Shown: one piece after another, positions 10,707 through 19,784 of the stretch
How positions within the stretch are numbered: the first letter of the stretch is position 1
Layout: every line of letters starts with the position of its first letter
Source: Wenjunlia vitaminophila DSM 41686
GTDB lineage: Bacteria; Actinomycetota; Actinomycetes; Streptomycetales; Streptomycetaceae
Reading direction: 5' to 3'
DNA: 64,000 bases
Assembly (NCBI RefSeq): GCF_000380165.1
Contig: NZ_KB904724.1
Location: 62,257-126,256, forward strand
Notes under the pieces: model-generated
The model's input: only the letters and a program-made list of their open reading frames with translations
The model's database searches: none
What the model was told of the DNA's origin: nothing
Program-made: the position numbers and the translations under genes

Positions 10707-10729
10707 ACAAATCTGGAAACGGTTGTCAA
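10700..10729 (-). promoter_or_regulatory. znuA sigma-A-type promoter
   Basis: A -35 box TTGACA (10729-10724), 18-bp spacer, -10 box GATAAT (10705-10700). The expected transcription start is 10693 or 10692, on or next to the znuA ATG. This is the best consensus promoter in the window. Confidence 0.75.
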
Positions 10730-10879
10730 TTGAGGTACGGTCCTGACCGGTCCGATGACCATCAACCGATTTGGAACCGGGGGTGCCAGCGCCGGTAACC
10801 TGAGGTATTCGCTCGGCACCGCGGCCCGCCCGCCCGCCAGCGGACCCCACTGACCGCTTCGTCGTATGAAGAGAGCACT

Positions 10880-12262
10880 GTGGCCGCCGACAAGATCGAC
10901 ACCATCGTCAGCCTGAGCAAGCGCCGTGGCTTCGTCTACCCCTGCAGTGAGATCTACGGAGGTCAGCGGGCGGCCTGGGACTACGGGCCGCTGGGAGTGG
11001 AGCTGAAGGAGAACCTCAAGCGCCAGTGGTGGCGGGCGATGGTCACCTCCCGTGACGACGTCGTCGGCATCGACTCCTCGGTCATCCTGGCCCGGGAGGT
11101 CTGGGAGGCGTCCGGCCACGTCTCCACGTTCACCGACCCGCTGACCGAGTGCACCTCGTGCCACAAGCGCTTCAGGGCCGACCACCTGGAGGAGGCCTAC
11201 GAGGCCAAGCACGGCCGGCTGCCGGAGAACGGCCTGACCGACCTGAACTGCCCCAACTGCGGCAACAAGGGCACGTTCACCGAGCCCAAGCAGTTCTCCG
11301 GACTGCTCTCCACCCACCTCGGCCCCACCCAGGACACCGGGTCGGTGGCGTACCTGCGGCCCGAGACCGCCCAGGGCATCTTCATCAACTTCGCCGCGGT
11401 CCAGCAGACGTCCCGCCGGAAGCCCCCGTTCGGCATCGCCCAGACCGGGAAGTCCTTCCGCAACGAGATCACCCCGGGCAACTTCATCTTCCGCACCCGC
11501 GAGTTCGAACAGATGGAGATGGAGTTCTTCGTCAAGCCGGGCGAGGACGAGAAGTGGCACGAGTACTGGCTCGCCGAGCGCTGGAACTGGTACACCGGCC
11601 TGGGACTGCGCGAGGAGAACATGCGCTTCCTCGAGCACCCCAAGGAGAAGCTGTCCCACTACTCCAAGCGCACCGTGGACATCGAGTACCGCTTCGAGTT
11701 CGGCGGCGGCGAGTTCGGTGAGCTGGAGGGCATCGCCAACCGCACCGACTACGACCTGGCCGCCCACTCCAAGGCGTCCGGCACCGACCTCTCGTACTTC
11801 GACCAGGAGGCCGGGGAGCGCTGGTTCCCCTACGTGATCGAGCCGGCGGCCGGTGTGAACCGCGCCATGCTCGCCTTCCTCCTCGACGCCTACGTCGAGG
11901 ACGAGGCGCCCAACGCCAAGGGCGTGATGGAGAAGCGGGTGGTGCTCCGCCTCGACCAGCGCCTGTCCCCGGTGAAGGTCGCGGTCCTCCCGCTGTCCCG
12001 GAACCCCGCACTCTCCCCGAAGGCCCGCGGTCTCGCCGCCGACCTGCGCCGCCACTGGAACGTGGAGTTCGACGACGCCGGCGCCATCGGCCGCCGCTAC
12101 CGCCGCCAGGACGAGATCGGCACGCCGTACTGCGTCACCGTGGACTTCGACACCCTCGAGGACAACGCGGTCACCGTGCGCGAGCGGGACTCCATGGAGC
12201 AGCAGCGGATCTCCCTGGACCAGGTGGAGAGCTACCTGGCGGGACGCCTCCTGGGCTGCTGA
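10880..12262 (+). CDS. glyS: Glycyl-tRNA synthetase (single-chain, dimeric type)
   Basis: Class II aminoacyl-tRNA synthetase that charges tRNA-Gly. It has 460 residues, the length of the bacterial alpha2 enzyme similar to archaeal/eukaryotic GlyRS. Visible parts are [15 protein letters not shown] near residue 14, motif 2 [23 protein letters not shown] split around residue 195-215, and the anticodon-binding C-terminal domain. A zinc-binding insertion CTSCHKRF...CPNCGNKG lies at about 92-140. The start GTG 10880 has GAAGAGAG 4-5 nt upstream. It is divergent from znuA, sharing a repeat-containing intergenic region, and is followed by a bidirectional hairpin. Confidence 0.96.
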   Translation: MAADKIDTIVSLSKRRGFVYPCSEIYGGQRAAWDYGPLGVELKENLKRQWWRAMVTSRDDVVGIDSSVILAREVWEASGHVSTFTDPLTECTSCHKRFRADHLEEAYEAKHGRLPENGLTDLNCPNCGNKGTFTEPKQFSGLLSTHLGPTQDTGSVAYLRPETAQGIFINFAAVQQTSRRKPPFGIAQTGKSFRNEITPGNFIFRTREFEQMEMEFFVKPGEDEKWHEYWLAERWNWYTGLGLREENMRFLEHPKEKLSHYSKRTVDIEYRFEFGGGEFGELEGIANRTDYDLAAHSKASGTDLSYFDQEAGERWFPYVIEPAAGVNRAMLAFLLDAYVEDEAPNAKGVMEKRVVLRLDQRLSPVKVAVLPLSRNPALSPKARGLAADLRRHWNVEFDDAGAIGRRYRRQDEIGTPYCVTVDFDTLEDNAVTVRERDSMEQQRISLDQVESYLAGRLLGC

Positions 12263-12311
12263 CCAGGGGCGGGCGCCCGCAGCTCCCGGGGGCGGCGGGC
12301 CCGACGACGCC

Positions 12312-12348
12312 GGAACAGCCCCACGCCGCGAAGGCGTGGGGCTGTTCC
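12312..12348 (+). terminator. Bidirectional terminator between glyS and the MFS gene
   Basis: A perfect 16-bp stem (12312-12327 with 12333-12348) and GCGAA loop, between convergent glyS and MFS genes. It can serve both. Confidence 0.85.
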
Positions 12349-12383
12349 CGTGGCACCACGGCCAGCCCGGGCGTGGCCGCGGA

Positions 12384-13895
12384 TCAGGCCACGCGGCGGG
12401 GCAGGCGGGTGGTGAGCCAGACGGTGGCCAGGCAGACGGCGAACTGGACGGCGAGGACCGTCCGCCACGCGTCGCCCATGCCGCCGTCGGACGACAGCTC
12501 CGCGAAGAGCGAGCCCAGCGTGGCCACGCCCAGGGCGAGGCTGGACTGCTGCGCGGTGATCAGCACCCCGCTGCCGACCCCGGCGCGGTCCCCGGGGACC
12601 TCGGCGAGCACCACCCGGAACAGCGGCGTCATGACCAGGCCCTGGCCGAAGCCGAACAGCGTCATCCCGGGCACCAGGTACCACGGCTCCAGGTCGGGCC
12701 AGCCGAGCGCGACGGTGCCCAGCAGCACCGCCACCCCGGAGGCCAGCAGCGCCGCACCCCCGGTGAGCACGCGACGGCCGTGGGCGACGATCCACCGCGG
12801 GGCGACGAGCGAGGCGAAGAAGAACGCCGCCGCCGTCGGCACCATGGTCGCACCGGCCACCACCGGGTCCAGGCCGAGCCCCTGCTGGAGCACCACCGCC
12901 ATCACGAACATGAACCCGCCGAACCCGGCGAACAGCGGCAGCGCCGTGCCGAGGCCGGAGCGCACCGCGGGCACCGCCAGCAGGCTGGGCGGCACCAGCG
13001 GGACGCGCCCGGACCGCTCCGCGCGCCGCTCCACCGCGACGAACCCGGCCAGCAGCGCCGGCAGCGCGGCCAGCAGTACCCAGGACCACACCGGCCAGCC
13101 CGTGGCGCGCCCCTGGGTGAGCGGCACCAGCAGGGCGAGCAGGGACGAGGCGAGCAGCACCGTGCCGGGGACGTCGATCCCGGCCGGCTGCTCCGCGCGG
13201 GTGTCCGGCACCGTGCGCAGCGCCAGCACCAGCACCACCAGGACCACCGGCACGTTGACCAGGAAGATCGACCGCCAGCCGGTCCCGGCGACGTCCGCCT
13301 CCACCAGCACACCACCGAGCACCTGGCCGACGATGGTGGACAGGCCCGCCATGGCCCCGTACAGGCTGAGCGCCCGCGCCCGGCGCTCGCCCGCGCAGGC
13401 CGCGTGGATGGTGGCGAGCACCTGGGGCACCATCAGTGCGGCGGACGCGCCCTGCGCCATGCGGGCGGCCACCAGGGTGACCACACCCGGGGCAACCCCG
13501 CAGGCCAGGGAGGTGACCCCGAACGTGGACACGCCGATGAGGAACAACGTGCGCCGTCCGTAGGTGTCCCCCAGCCGCCCGCCGACGACCAGCAGCACCG
13601 CGTAGGTGATGCCGTAACCGGCCACGATCATCTCCAGTGTGGCCCCGTCGGCGTGGAGGTCGCTCTCGATGGTGGACAGGGCGACGTTGACGATGAAGAA
13701 GTCGAGGATCGACAGGGCGGCGCCGAGCAGGACGGTCAGCAACCCGAGGGTGCCGAGCAGCGGCCGGTCCGGTCCGGGGGAGCGTGCCGTGTGCGCGGCG
13801 GTGGAGTCGGGCTTCGGCTCGGACCGCGAGTGGCTGGGGTTGGGGACGGGTCGGCTCGGGATGGTGCTCGGGGCGTGGTGCGGTGTTCCTGTCAC
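12384..13895 (-). CDS. MFS drug exporter (DHA2-type, 14 TM)
   Basis: A proton-driven multidrug efflux protein of about 503 residues with many hydrophobic helices. The DHA2-like first helix is LLGAALSILDFFIVNVALSTI, split here after position 10; motif A follows as GGRLGDTYGRR and motif C as a GVLVEADVAGTGWRSIFLVNVP region. The start GTG 13895 is the best in-frame choice, giving a 35-residue cytosolic N-terminus, though no strong ribosome binding site is seen. It is divergent from an MmyB-like regulator that probably controls it. The substrate is unknown. Confidence 0.88.
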   Translation of the reverse strand: MTGTPHHAPSTIPSRPVPNPSHSRSEPKPDSTAAHTARSPGPDRPLLGTLGLLTVLLGAALSILDFFIVNVALSTIESDLHADGATLEMIVAGYGITYAVLLVVGGRLGDTYGRRTLFLIGVSTFGVTSLACGVAPGVVTLVAARMAQGASAALMVPQVLATIHAACAGERRARALSLYGAMAGLSTIVGQVLGGVLVEADVAGTGWRSIFLVNVPVVLVVLVLALRTVPDTRAEQPAGIDVPGTVLLASSLLALLVPLTQGRATGWPVWSWVLLAALPALLAGFVAVERRAERSGRVPLVPPSLLAVPAVRSGLGTALPLFAGFGGFMFVMAVVLQQGLGLDPVVAGATMVPTAAAFFFASLVAPRWIVAHGRRVLTGGAALLASGVAVLLGTVALGWPDLEPWYLVPGMTLFGFGQGLVMTPLFRVVLAEVPGDRAGVGSGVLITAQQSSLALGVATLGSLFAELSSDGGMGDAWRTVLAVQFAVCLATVWLTTRLPRRVA

Positions 13896-13997
13896 AGCGC
13901 CAACGATGTTGCTCGGCCAAGCCTGGTACCAGAGTGCAGTTATCCGGGTATTCGTACTACCTGGCGACCGGCTGGACGATGCCCCATCCTGGGGGGC

Positions 13998-15110
13998 ATG
14001 AGCACCACCACGACGGTCGGCCGCGGCCCGGCCGAGGTCCCGGTCCAGGCGGCGGCCCCGGTCCAGGCGGCGGGCCCGGGAACACCCGCCGGTGACCTCC
14101 CGCCCACCGACCGGGCCAGACGCCGGGAACTCGCGGCGTTCCTGCGCAGCCGCCGGGAGCGGATCACGCCGGAGCAGGTGGGGCTGCCCCGCGGTCCCCG
14201 TCGCCGCACCCCGGGGCTGCGCCGGGAGGAGGTGGCCCAGCTCGCGGCCGTGGGGGTCACCTGGTACACCTGGCTCGAGCAGGCGAGGGACATCCACGTC
14301 TCCGCCCAGGTGCTGGACGCGGTGGCGCGCGCCCTGCTGCTGGACGCCAACGAGCGGCGGCACCTGTTCGTGCTGGCGGGGGAGTCCGACCCCACGCGCA
14401 CGGGGCACTGCGCCGTGGTGACCCCGGCGGCGCTGGCGGCCATGCGGCAGCTCGAGCCGTTCCCGGCGTGCGTGCAGAACAGCAGGTACGACATCCTGGC
14501 CTACAACCGCACCTACGCGCTGCTCCTCGGGGACCTGGACCAACTCCCCCGCGAGGACCGCAACGTGCTGTGGCTGTCCCTCACCCACCCGGTGTGGCAC
14601 GAGGCGCTGGTGGACCGGGAGGAAGCGGTCCGGGTGATGGCCGGGAAGCTCCGTGCCTCGATGGCCGAACACCTCACCGACCCGACCTGGAAGCACCTGC
14701 TCAGGCGGTTGCAGGACGCGTCGCCTGAGTTCTGCGAGGTGTGGCAGCGGCACGAGGTGGTCCAGCCGGACACCCGCGTCAAGTGCTTCCTCAACCCGTT
14801 CGTCGGCCGGCTCGACCTCGACCACACCTCGATGTGGCTGGGCCCCCGCCCCGGGCCGCGGATGGTGGTGTACACGCCGAGGAACGACAGCACCCGGGAG
14901 CGGCTGGTCCGGCTGCACGCCAGGGCGGTGCGGGCGTCCGTCGGGGAGGGCGCCCCGGCCGGGGCGTGGGAGAATGGGAGTTCTGCCGTCGCACTGCCGG
15001 AGGACGTCGTTGAGCCAGTTGCAGATCGGGCCGCACACCGTGGAACCCCCGGTGGTGCTGGCGCCGATGGCGGGGATCACCAACGCCCCGTTCCGCACCC
15101 TGTGCCGTGA
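13998..15110 (+). CDS. XRE-family regulator with MmyB-like ligand domain
   Basis: A transcription factor with an N-terminal HTH (LAAFLRSRRERITPEQVGLP, then PGLRREEVAQLAAVGVTWYTWLEQ) followed by a MmyB-like PAS-type domain with NRYDILAYNRTYALL-type signature. The start ATG 13998 has GGGGGG 1-7 nt upstream. The neighbouring divergent MFS exporter is its likely target. The reading frame has no stop where family members normally end (about residue 320). It runs 101 bp into dus in another register, giving 370 residues with an odd Gly/Pro-rich tail, so the last ~40 residues are probably a recent extension. Confidence 0.85.
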   Translation: MSTTTTVGRGPAEVPVQAAAPVQAAGPGTPAGDLPPTDRARRRELAAFLRSRRERITPEQVGLPRGPRRRTPGLRREEVAQLAAVGVTWYTWLEQARDIHVSAQVLDAVARALLLDANERRHLFVLAGESDPTRTGHCAVVTPAALAAMRQLEPFPACVQNSRYDILAYNRTYALLLGDLDQLPREDRNVLWLSLTHPVWHEALVDREEAVRVMAGKLRASMAEHLTDPTWKHLLRRLQDASPEFCEVWQRHEVVQPDTRVKCFLNPFVGRLDLDHTSMWLGPRPGPRMVVYTPRNDSTRERLVRLHARAVRASVGEGAPAGAWENGSSAVALPEDVVEPVADRAAHRGTPGGAGADGGDHQRPVPHPVP

Positions 15111-16218
15111 GTTCGCCGCCACGGCCGGCTCCCCGCGCCCGGCCGCGCCCACCACCGCCGCCCCCGGCTCCGGGGGCGCCGCCCGGAGCCGGCCGGAGCC
15201 CCACCGGGGCCTGTTCGTCAGCGAGATGATCACGACCCGGGCGCTGGTGGAGCGGGACGCCAAGACCCTCCGGCTGATCCGTTTCCAGGACGGTGAACGC
15301 CCGCGTTCCCTGCAGTTGTACGGCGTGGACCCGGACACCGTCGGGCGCGCCGTGCGCATGATCGTGGACGAGGACCTGGCCGACCACGTGGACCTCAACT
15401 TCGGTTGCCCGGTGCCCAAGGTGACCCGCAGGGGCGGCGGTTCCGCGCTGCCGTACAAGCGGCCCCTGCTGCGGGCCATCCTGCGGGCCGCCGTGGGCAA
15501 CGCCGGGTCGCTGCCGGTGACCATGAAGATGCGGACGGGCATCGACGACGACCACCTGACCTATCTCGACGCCGGCCGGATCGCCGCCGAGGAGGGTGTG
15601 GCCGCGATCGCGCTGCACGGCAGGACGGCGCAGCAGCACTACGGCGGCACCGCGGACTGGTCGGCCATCGCCCGGCTGAAGGAGGCCGTGTCCGAGGTGC
15701 CGGTGCTCGGCAACGGGGACGTCTTCAGCGCCGAGGACGCGGTGCGCATGGTCCGGGAGACCGGGTGCGACGGCGTGGTGGTGGGGCGCGGCTGTCTGGG
15801 GCGCCCCTGGCTCTTCGCGGACCTGGTGGGGGCCTTCACCGGCGGCGGGGCCCCGGCGCGGCCCACGCTGAAGGAGGTCGCCGCGGTGATGGTGCGGCAC
15901 GCCGAACTGCTGGGCCTGTGGCTGGGCGATGAGGCACGGGGTGTCATCGACTTCCGTAAGCACGTGGCCTGGTACACCAAGGGCTTCGCGGTGGGTTCCA
16001 CGCTGCGCCAGCGCATGGCCATGGCGTCGTCGCTGGCCGAGCTCGAGGAGCACCTGGCGGCGCTGGACCTGGACCAGCCGTGGCCGGTGGGGGCGGAGGG
16101 GCCCCGGGGGCGGACCACGGGGAGCCGGCGGGTGGTGCTTCCTGACGGCTGGCTTCGGGACCCGTACGACGCGGCCGTCCCCAGCGACGGGGCCGAGTCG
16201 GACGTCTCCGGCGGCTGA
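15010..16218 (+). CDS. dusB: tRNA-dihydrouridine synthase (DusB-like)
   Basis: An FMN enzyme that reduces uridines in the tRNA D-loop. It has 402 residues: PMAGITNAPFRTLCRE near residue 20, FMN-contacting EMITTRALVE, catalytic Cys133 in FGCPVPKVTRRGGG, HGRTAQQHY near 205 and GNGDVFSAEDA near 235. The start is TTG 15010 with GGAGGA 5 nt upstream. An Ala/Pro/Gly-rich insertion of about 25 residues sits between CREF and FVSEM near residues 36-65, absent from typical Dus proteins. The 5' end overlaps the upstream XRE frame by 101 bp. Confidence 0.93.
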   Translation: MSQLQIGPHTVEPPVVLAPMAGITNAPFRTLCREFAATAGSPRPAAPTTAAPGSGGAARSRPEPHRGLFVSEMITTRALVERDAKTLRLIRFQDGERPRSLQLYGVDPDTVGRAVRMIVDEDLADHVDLNFGCPVPKVTRRGGGSALPYKRPLLRAILRAAVGNAGSLPVTMKMRTGIDDDHLTYLDAGRIAAEEGVAAIALHGRTAQQHYGGTADWSAIARLKEAVSEVPVLGNGDVFSAEDAVRMVRETGCDGVVVGRGCLGRPWLFADLVGAFTGGGAPARPTLKEVAAVMVRHAELLGLWLGDEARGVIDFRKHVAWYTKGFAVGSTLRQRMAMASSLAELEEHLAALDLDQPWPVGAEGPRGRTTGSRRVVLPDGWLRDPYDAAVPSDGAESDVSGG

Positions 16219-16749
16219 ACCGGGCCCCCGGGCAGTGGTCGCGCGCCGGCCGGCGGGCCGGTCCAGTGGGGGATGCCCGGGTCCGCCCGCCCGTCGCCCG
16301 GGTTGATGTCCGTATGCCGAGATGGCCGGATGCGGGTCCTGGCGTGATCCTCACCACCTGCCACCCGGGGACAGGCGACCGTTTCGCGTCGCGTTGGCGG
16401 GCCCACCCGGTGGGGCCCCGCCGACAACTGTCCAAGACATGGCACCCCGTGCCACCTCTGCTGACTGCACAGGTCCAAGAGTCCGGTCACCCTGCGCAGT
16501 CGTCGGTCCGGCGGTTGCGCGTAGAACGGGCGGGTTCCGGTGCGGCGTGTCCTCGCCCGTTCAACCAGTGAACTCGCCATGACAACGTTGGCCCGATTGG
16601 AGGATCGTAGGCGCCATGGCGTGAATCCCTTTCGATCTTCTGTCGGATGGGTGGTTGGCCGCTGCCTGGCCGTCGTGAACGCTCTCATCCGCCTTTGATT
16701 TGGGTACGCTCCCCGCCGTCAGGGCATCCGTGCGGCGAGGAGCTGACCC
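16219..16749. promoter_or_regulatory. Long gene-free leader before ppdK
   Basis: About 530 nt without a convincing gene. It contains a 9-bp inverted repeat GAACGGGCG (16524-16532)/CGCCCGTTC (16554-16562), a candidate -10 box TACGCT at 16705-16710, and the ppdK ribosome binding site GAGGAG just before the GTG. The length suggests a regulated promoter or an untranslated leader. Confidence 0.45.
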
Positions 16750-19503
16750 GTGTCGGAACAGGCGCAGAAATTCGTCTACGACTTCACCGAGGGCAACAAA
16801 GACCTCAAGGACCTGCTCGGCGGGAAGGGGGCGAACCTCGCCGAGATGACCAACCTCGGCCTGCCCGTCCCTCCGGGCTTCACCATCACCACCGAGGCGT
16901 GTCGGGTCTATCTGGAAAGTGGCAGCGAGCCGGCCGCGCTGCGCGACGAGGTGAGTGCGCACCTCGAGGCGTTGGAGCGGCGGATGGGCAAGAAGCTGGG
17001 GCAGCAGGACGACCCGCTGCTGGTCTCCGTCCGGTCCGGGGCGAAGTTCTCCATGCCCGGGATGATGGACACCGTGCTCAACATCGGGCTGACCGACGCC
17101 TCGGTGTCGGGCCTGGCCCACCAGGCCGGGGACGAGCGGTTCGCCTGGGACTCCTACCGGCGGCTCGTCCAGATGTTCGGCAAGACGGTGCTCGGCGTGG
17201 ACGGGGACCTGTTCGAGGAGGCGATGGCCGAGGCCAAGCGGGCCAGGGGCGCGGAGACCGACCTCGACCTCGACGCCGACGACCTGCGCCAGCTGGTCGA
17301 GGACTTCAAGGCGATCGTGCTCAAGGAAGCGGGGCGGGAGTTCCCGCAGGAACCCAGGGAGCAGATGGACCTGGCCGTACGTGCGGTCTTCGACTCCTGG
17401 AACGGCGAGCGGGCACGGCTCTACCGCCGCCAGGAGCGCATCCCCAACGACCTGGGCACGGCCGTCAACATATGTTCCATGGTCTTCGGCAACCTCGGTC
17501 CTGACTCCGGCACCGGGGTGGCGTTCACCCGTGACCCGGCCTCCGGCCACCAGGGGGTCTACGGGGACTACCTGTCCAACGCCCAGGGCGAGGACGTGGT
17601 GGCCGGCATCCGCAACACCATCCCGCTGGCCGAGCTCGAGCGGCTGGACGGCGCGTCGTACGCCGAGCTGTTGCGGATCATGGAGGTGCTGGAACGGCAC
17701 TACCTGGACCTGTGCGACATCGAGTTCACCATCGAGCGGGGCAAGCTGTGGATGCTCCAGACGCGGGTGGGCAAGCGCACCGCCGCCGCCGCGTTCTGCA
17801 TCGCCACGCAGTTGGTGGACGAGGGACTGATCGACGAGGCCGAGGCGCTGCAACGGGTGAACGGCAGCCAACTCGCCCAGTTGATGTTCCCCCGTTTCGA
17901 CCCGGCCGCCCTCCAGGAACGGGGCAAGGGCGGCCCGTCGGGCGGCGTGGCCGCACCGGCGGAGCGGATCGCCTGGGGGATCGCCGCGTCGCCCGGCGCC
18001 GCGGTGGGCAAGGCGGTCTTCGACTCCTACACCGCGGTGAAGTGGTCGCGCTCCGGCGAGAAGGTCATCCTGATCCGCCGGGAGACCAACCCCGACGACC
18101 TCAACGGCATGATCGCGGCCGAGGGCATCCTCACCTCCAGGGGCGGCAAGACCTCGCACGCCGCGGTGGTCGCCCGGGGCATGGGCAAGACCTGCGTCTG
18201 CGGTGCCGAGGAGTTGGAGGTGGACACCAAGCGCCGTCGGATGACGGCGCCGGGCGGGGTGGTGATCGAGGAGGGTGACACCGTCTCCATCGACGGTTCC
18301 ACCGGCCGGGTCTACACCGGTGAGGTCCCGGTGGTGCCGTCCCCGGTGGTGGAGTACTTCGAGGGCCGCATGCACGCGGGCGCGGAGGACGCCGACGAGC
18401 TGGTCCGGGCGGTCCACCGGATCATGGCCTACGCCGACCGGGTGCGCCGGCTGCGGGTGCGGGCCAACGCGGACAACGCCGAGGACGCGGCCAGGGCCCG
18501 GCGCTTCGGGGCGCAGGGCATCGGGCTGTGCCGCACGGAGCACATGTTCCTCGGGGAGCGGCGGGAGCTGGTGGAGAAGCTCATCCTCGCCGACACCGAG
18601 GAGGAGCGGGAACAGGCCCTCGCGGTGCTGCTCCCGCTCCAGGAGGACGACTTCGTCGAGCTGTTCGAGGCGATGGACGGGCTGCCGGTGACCGTCCGGC
18701 TCCTGGACCCGCCGCTGCACGAGTTCCTGCCGGACATCACCGAGCTGTCGGTGCGGGTGGCGCTGGCCGAGGCCCGCAAGGACGCCAACGAGAACGACCT
18801 GCGGCTGCTCCAGGCCGTGCACAAGCTGCACGAGCAGAACCCGATGCTGGGTCTGCGCGGGGTCCGGCTCGGCCTGGTGATCCCCGGGCTGTTCACCATG
18901 CAGGTCCGGGCCATCGCCCGGGCGGTGGCCCGGAGGCTCCGGGCCAACGGCGACCCGCGGGCAGAGATCATGATCCCGCTGGTCGGCACGGTGCAGGAGC
19001 TCGAGCTGGTCCGCGAGGAGGCGGAACAGGTCATCGACGAGGTCCGCGGGGACACCGGGGTGGATCTGTCGCTGGCCCTGGGGACGATGATCGAACTGCC
19101 CCGGGCCGCGTTGACCGCGGGGCAGATCGCCGAGGCGGCCGAGTTCTTCTCGTTCGGCACCAACGACCTCACCCAGACGGTGTGGGGATTCAGCCGGGAC
19201 GACGTGGAGGCGTCCTTCTTCACCGCCTACCTGGAGAAGGGCATCTTCGGGGTCTCGCCATTCGAGACGATTGACCGGGACGGCGTGGGGGCGTTGGTCC
19301 GCCAGGCGGTCCGGGAGGGCCGGGGCACCCGTCCCGACCTGAAGCTGGGCGTCTGCGGGGAGCACGGCGGGGACCCGGAGTCGGTGCACTTCTTCCACGA
19401 GGTCGGCCTGGACTACGTGTCCTGCTCGCCGTTCCGCATCCCGGTGGCCAGGTTGGAGGCCGGTCGCGCGGCGGCCGAGGCCGTGGGCAGCGACAGCAGG
19501 TGA
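16750..19503 (+). CDS. ppdK: Pyruvate, phosphate dikinase
   Basis: Interconverts pyruvate + ATP + Pi and phosphoenolpyruvate + AMP + PPi. It has 917 residues with the full architecture: N-terminal ATP-grasp domain (GGKGANLAEMTNLGLPVPPG near 20-40), central swivelling phosphohistidine domain with His470 in GGKTSHAAVVARGMGK, and C-terminal PEP-binding TIM barrel with Cys869 in GVCGEHGGDPES. The start GTG 16750 has GAGGAG upstream. The gene stands alone with its own long leader and a strong terminator, and links glycolysis and gluconeogenesis. Confidence 0.97.
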   Translation: MSEQAQKFVYDFTEGNKDLKDLLGGKGANLAEMTNLGLPVPPGFTITTEACRVYLESGSEPAALRDEVSAHLEALERRMGKKLGQQDDPLLVSVRSGAKFSMPGMMDTVLNIGLTDASVSGLAHQAGDERFAWDSYRRLVQMFGKTVLGVDGDLFEEAMAEAKRARGAETDLDLDADDLRQLVEDFKAIVLKEAGREFPQEPREQMDLAVRAVFDSWNGERARLYRRQERIPNDLGTAVNICSMVFGNLGPDSGTGVAFTRDPASGHQGVYGDYLSNAQGEDVVAGIRNTIPLAELERLDGASYAELLRIMEVLERHYLDLCDIEFTIERGKLWMLQTRVGKRTAAAAFCIATQLVDEGLIDEAEALQRVNGSQLAQLMFPRFDPAALQERGKGGPSGGVAAPAERIAWGIAASPGAAVGKAVFDSYTAVKWSRSGEKVILIRRETNPDDLNGMIAAEGILTSRGGKTSHAAVVARGMGKTCVCGAEELEVDTKRRRMTAPGGVVIEEGDTVSIDGSTGRVYTGEVPVVPSPVVEYFEGRMHAGAEDADELVRAVHRIMAYADRVRRLRVRANADNAEDAARARRFGAQGIGLCRTEHMFLGERRELVEKLILADTEEEREQALAVLLPLQEDDFVELFEAMDGLPVTVRLLDPPLHEFLPDITELSVRVALAEARKDANENDLRLLQAVHKLHEQNPMLGLRGVRLGLVIPGLFTMQVRAIARAVARRLRANGDPRAEIMIPLVGTVQELELVREEAEQVIDEVRGDTGVDLSLALGTMIELPRAALTAGQIAEAAEFFSFGTNDLTQTVWGFSRDDVEASFFTAYLEKGIFGVSPFETIDRDGVGALVRQAVREGRGTRPDLKLGVCGEHGGDPESVHFFHEVGLDYVSCSPFRIPVARLEAGRAAAEAVGSDSR

Positions 19504-19529
19504 GCGCGGACCGCTAGACCACCGTGAAT

Positions 19530-19562
19530 GGGGGCGGCGCCTGGTGCGGAGGCGCCGCCCCC
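19530..19562 (+). terminator. Terminator after ppdK
   Basis: A 12-bp perfect stem GGGGGCGGCGCC/GGCGCCGCCCCC (19530-19541 with 19551-19562), 9-nt loop, followed by GCTTTCGT. Confidence 0.85.
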
Positions 19563-19784
19563 GCTTTCGTGCACATGAACGATTTTGCTCAGGTAAAGGA
19601 GGGAGGTCTAGACCGCTATCCTGTGCGCCGCGTCTCCGCCTCACCGCTGAGTACTGGGAATCTACCGAGAATCCAGGGCCGACGCCCATATTCCGGATGG
19701 GCGAGAAAATCACCAGCCGCTGAATTAAGCTGGTGGTGAGGTACCAGCCTGCGGGCTGTCAGCACAGGGACGGAGGACCTCACG

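Noticed and set aside
12336-13997. Plus-strand frame from 12336 extending the XRE regulator by 554 residues
   Set aside because: It is antisense to the MFS gene, low complexity (His/Arg/Gly/Pro), and upstream of the real ATG 13998.
13896-15542. N-terminal extension of the MFS frame to 15542
   Set aside because: It is antisense to the XRE and dus genes; the MFS homology begins only after 13895.
16561-19713. 1050-codon minus-strand frame
   Set aside because: It lies wholly antisense to ppdK, with low-complexity His/Gly/Arg/Leu composition and no domains.
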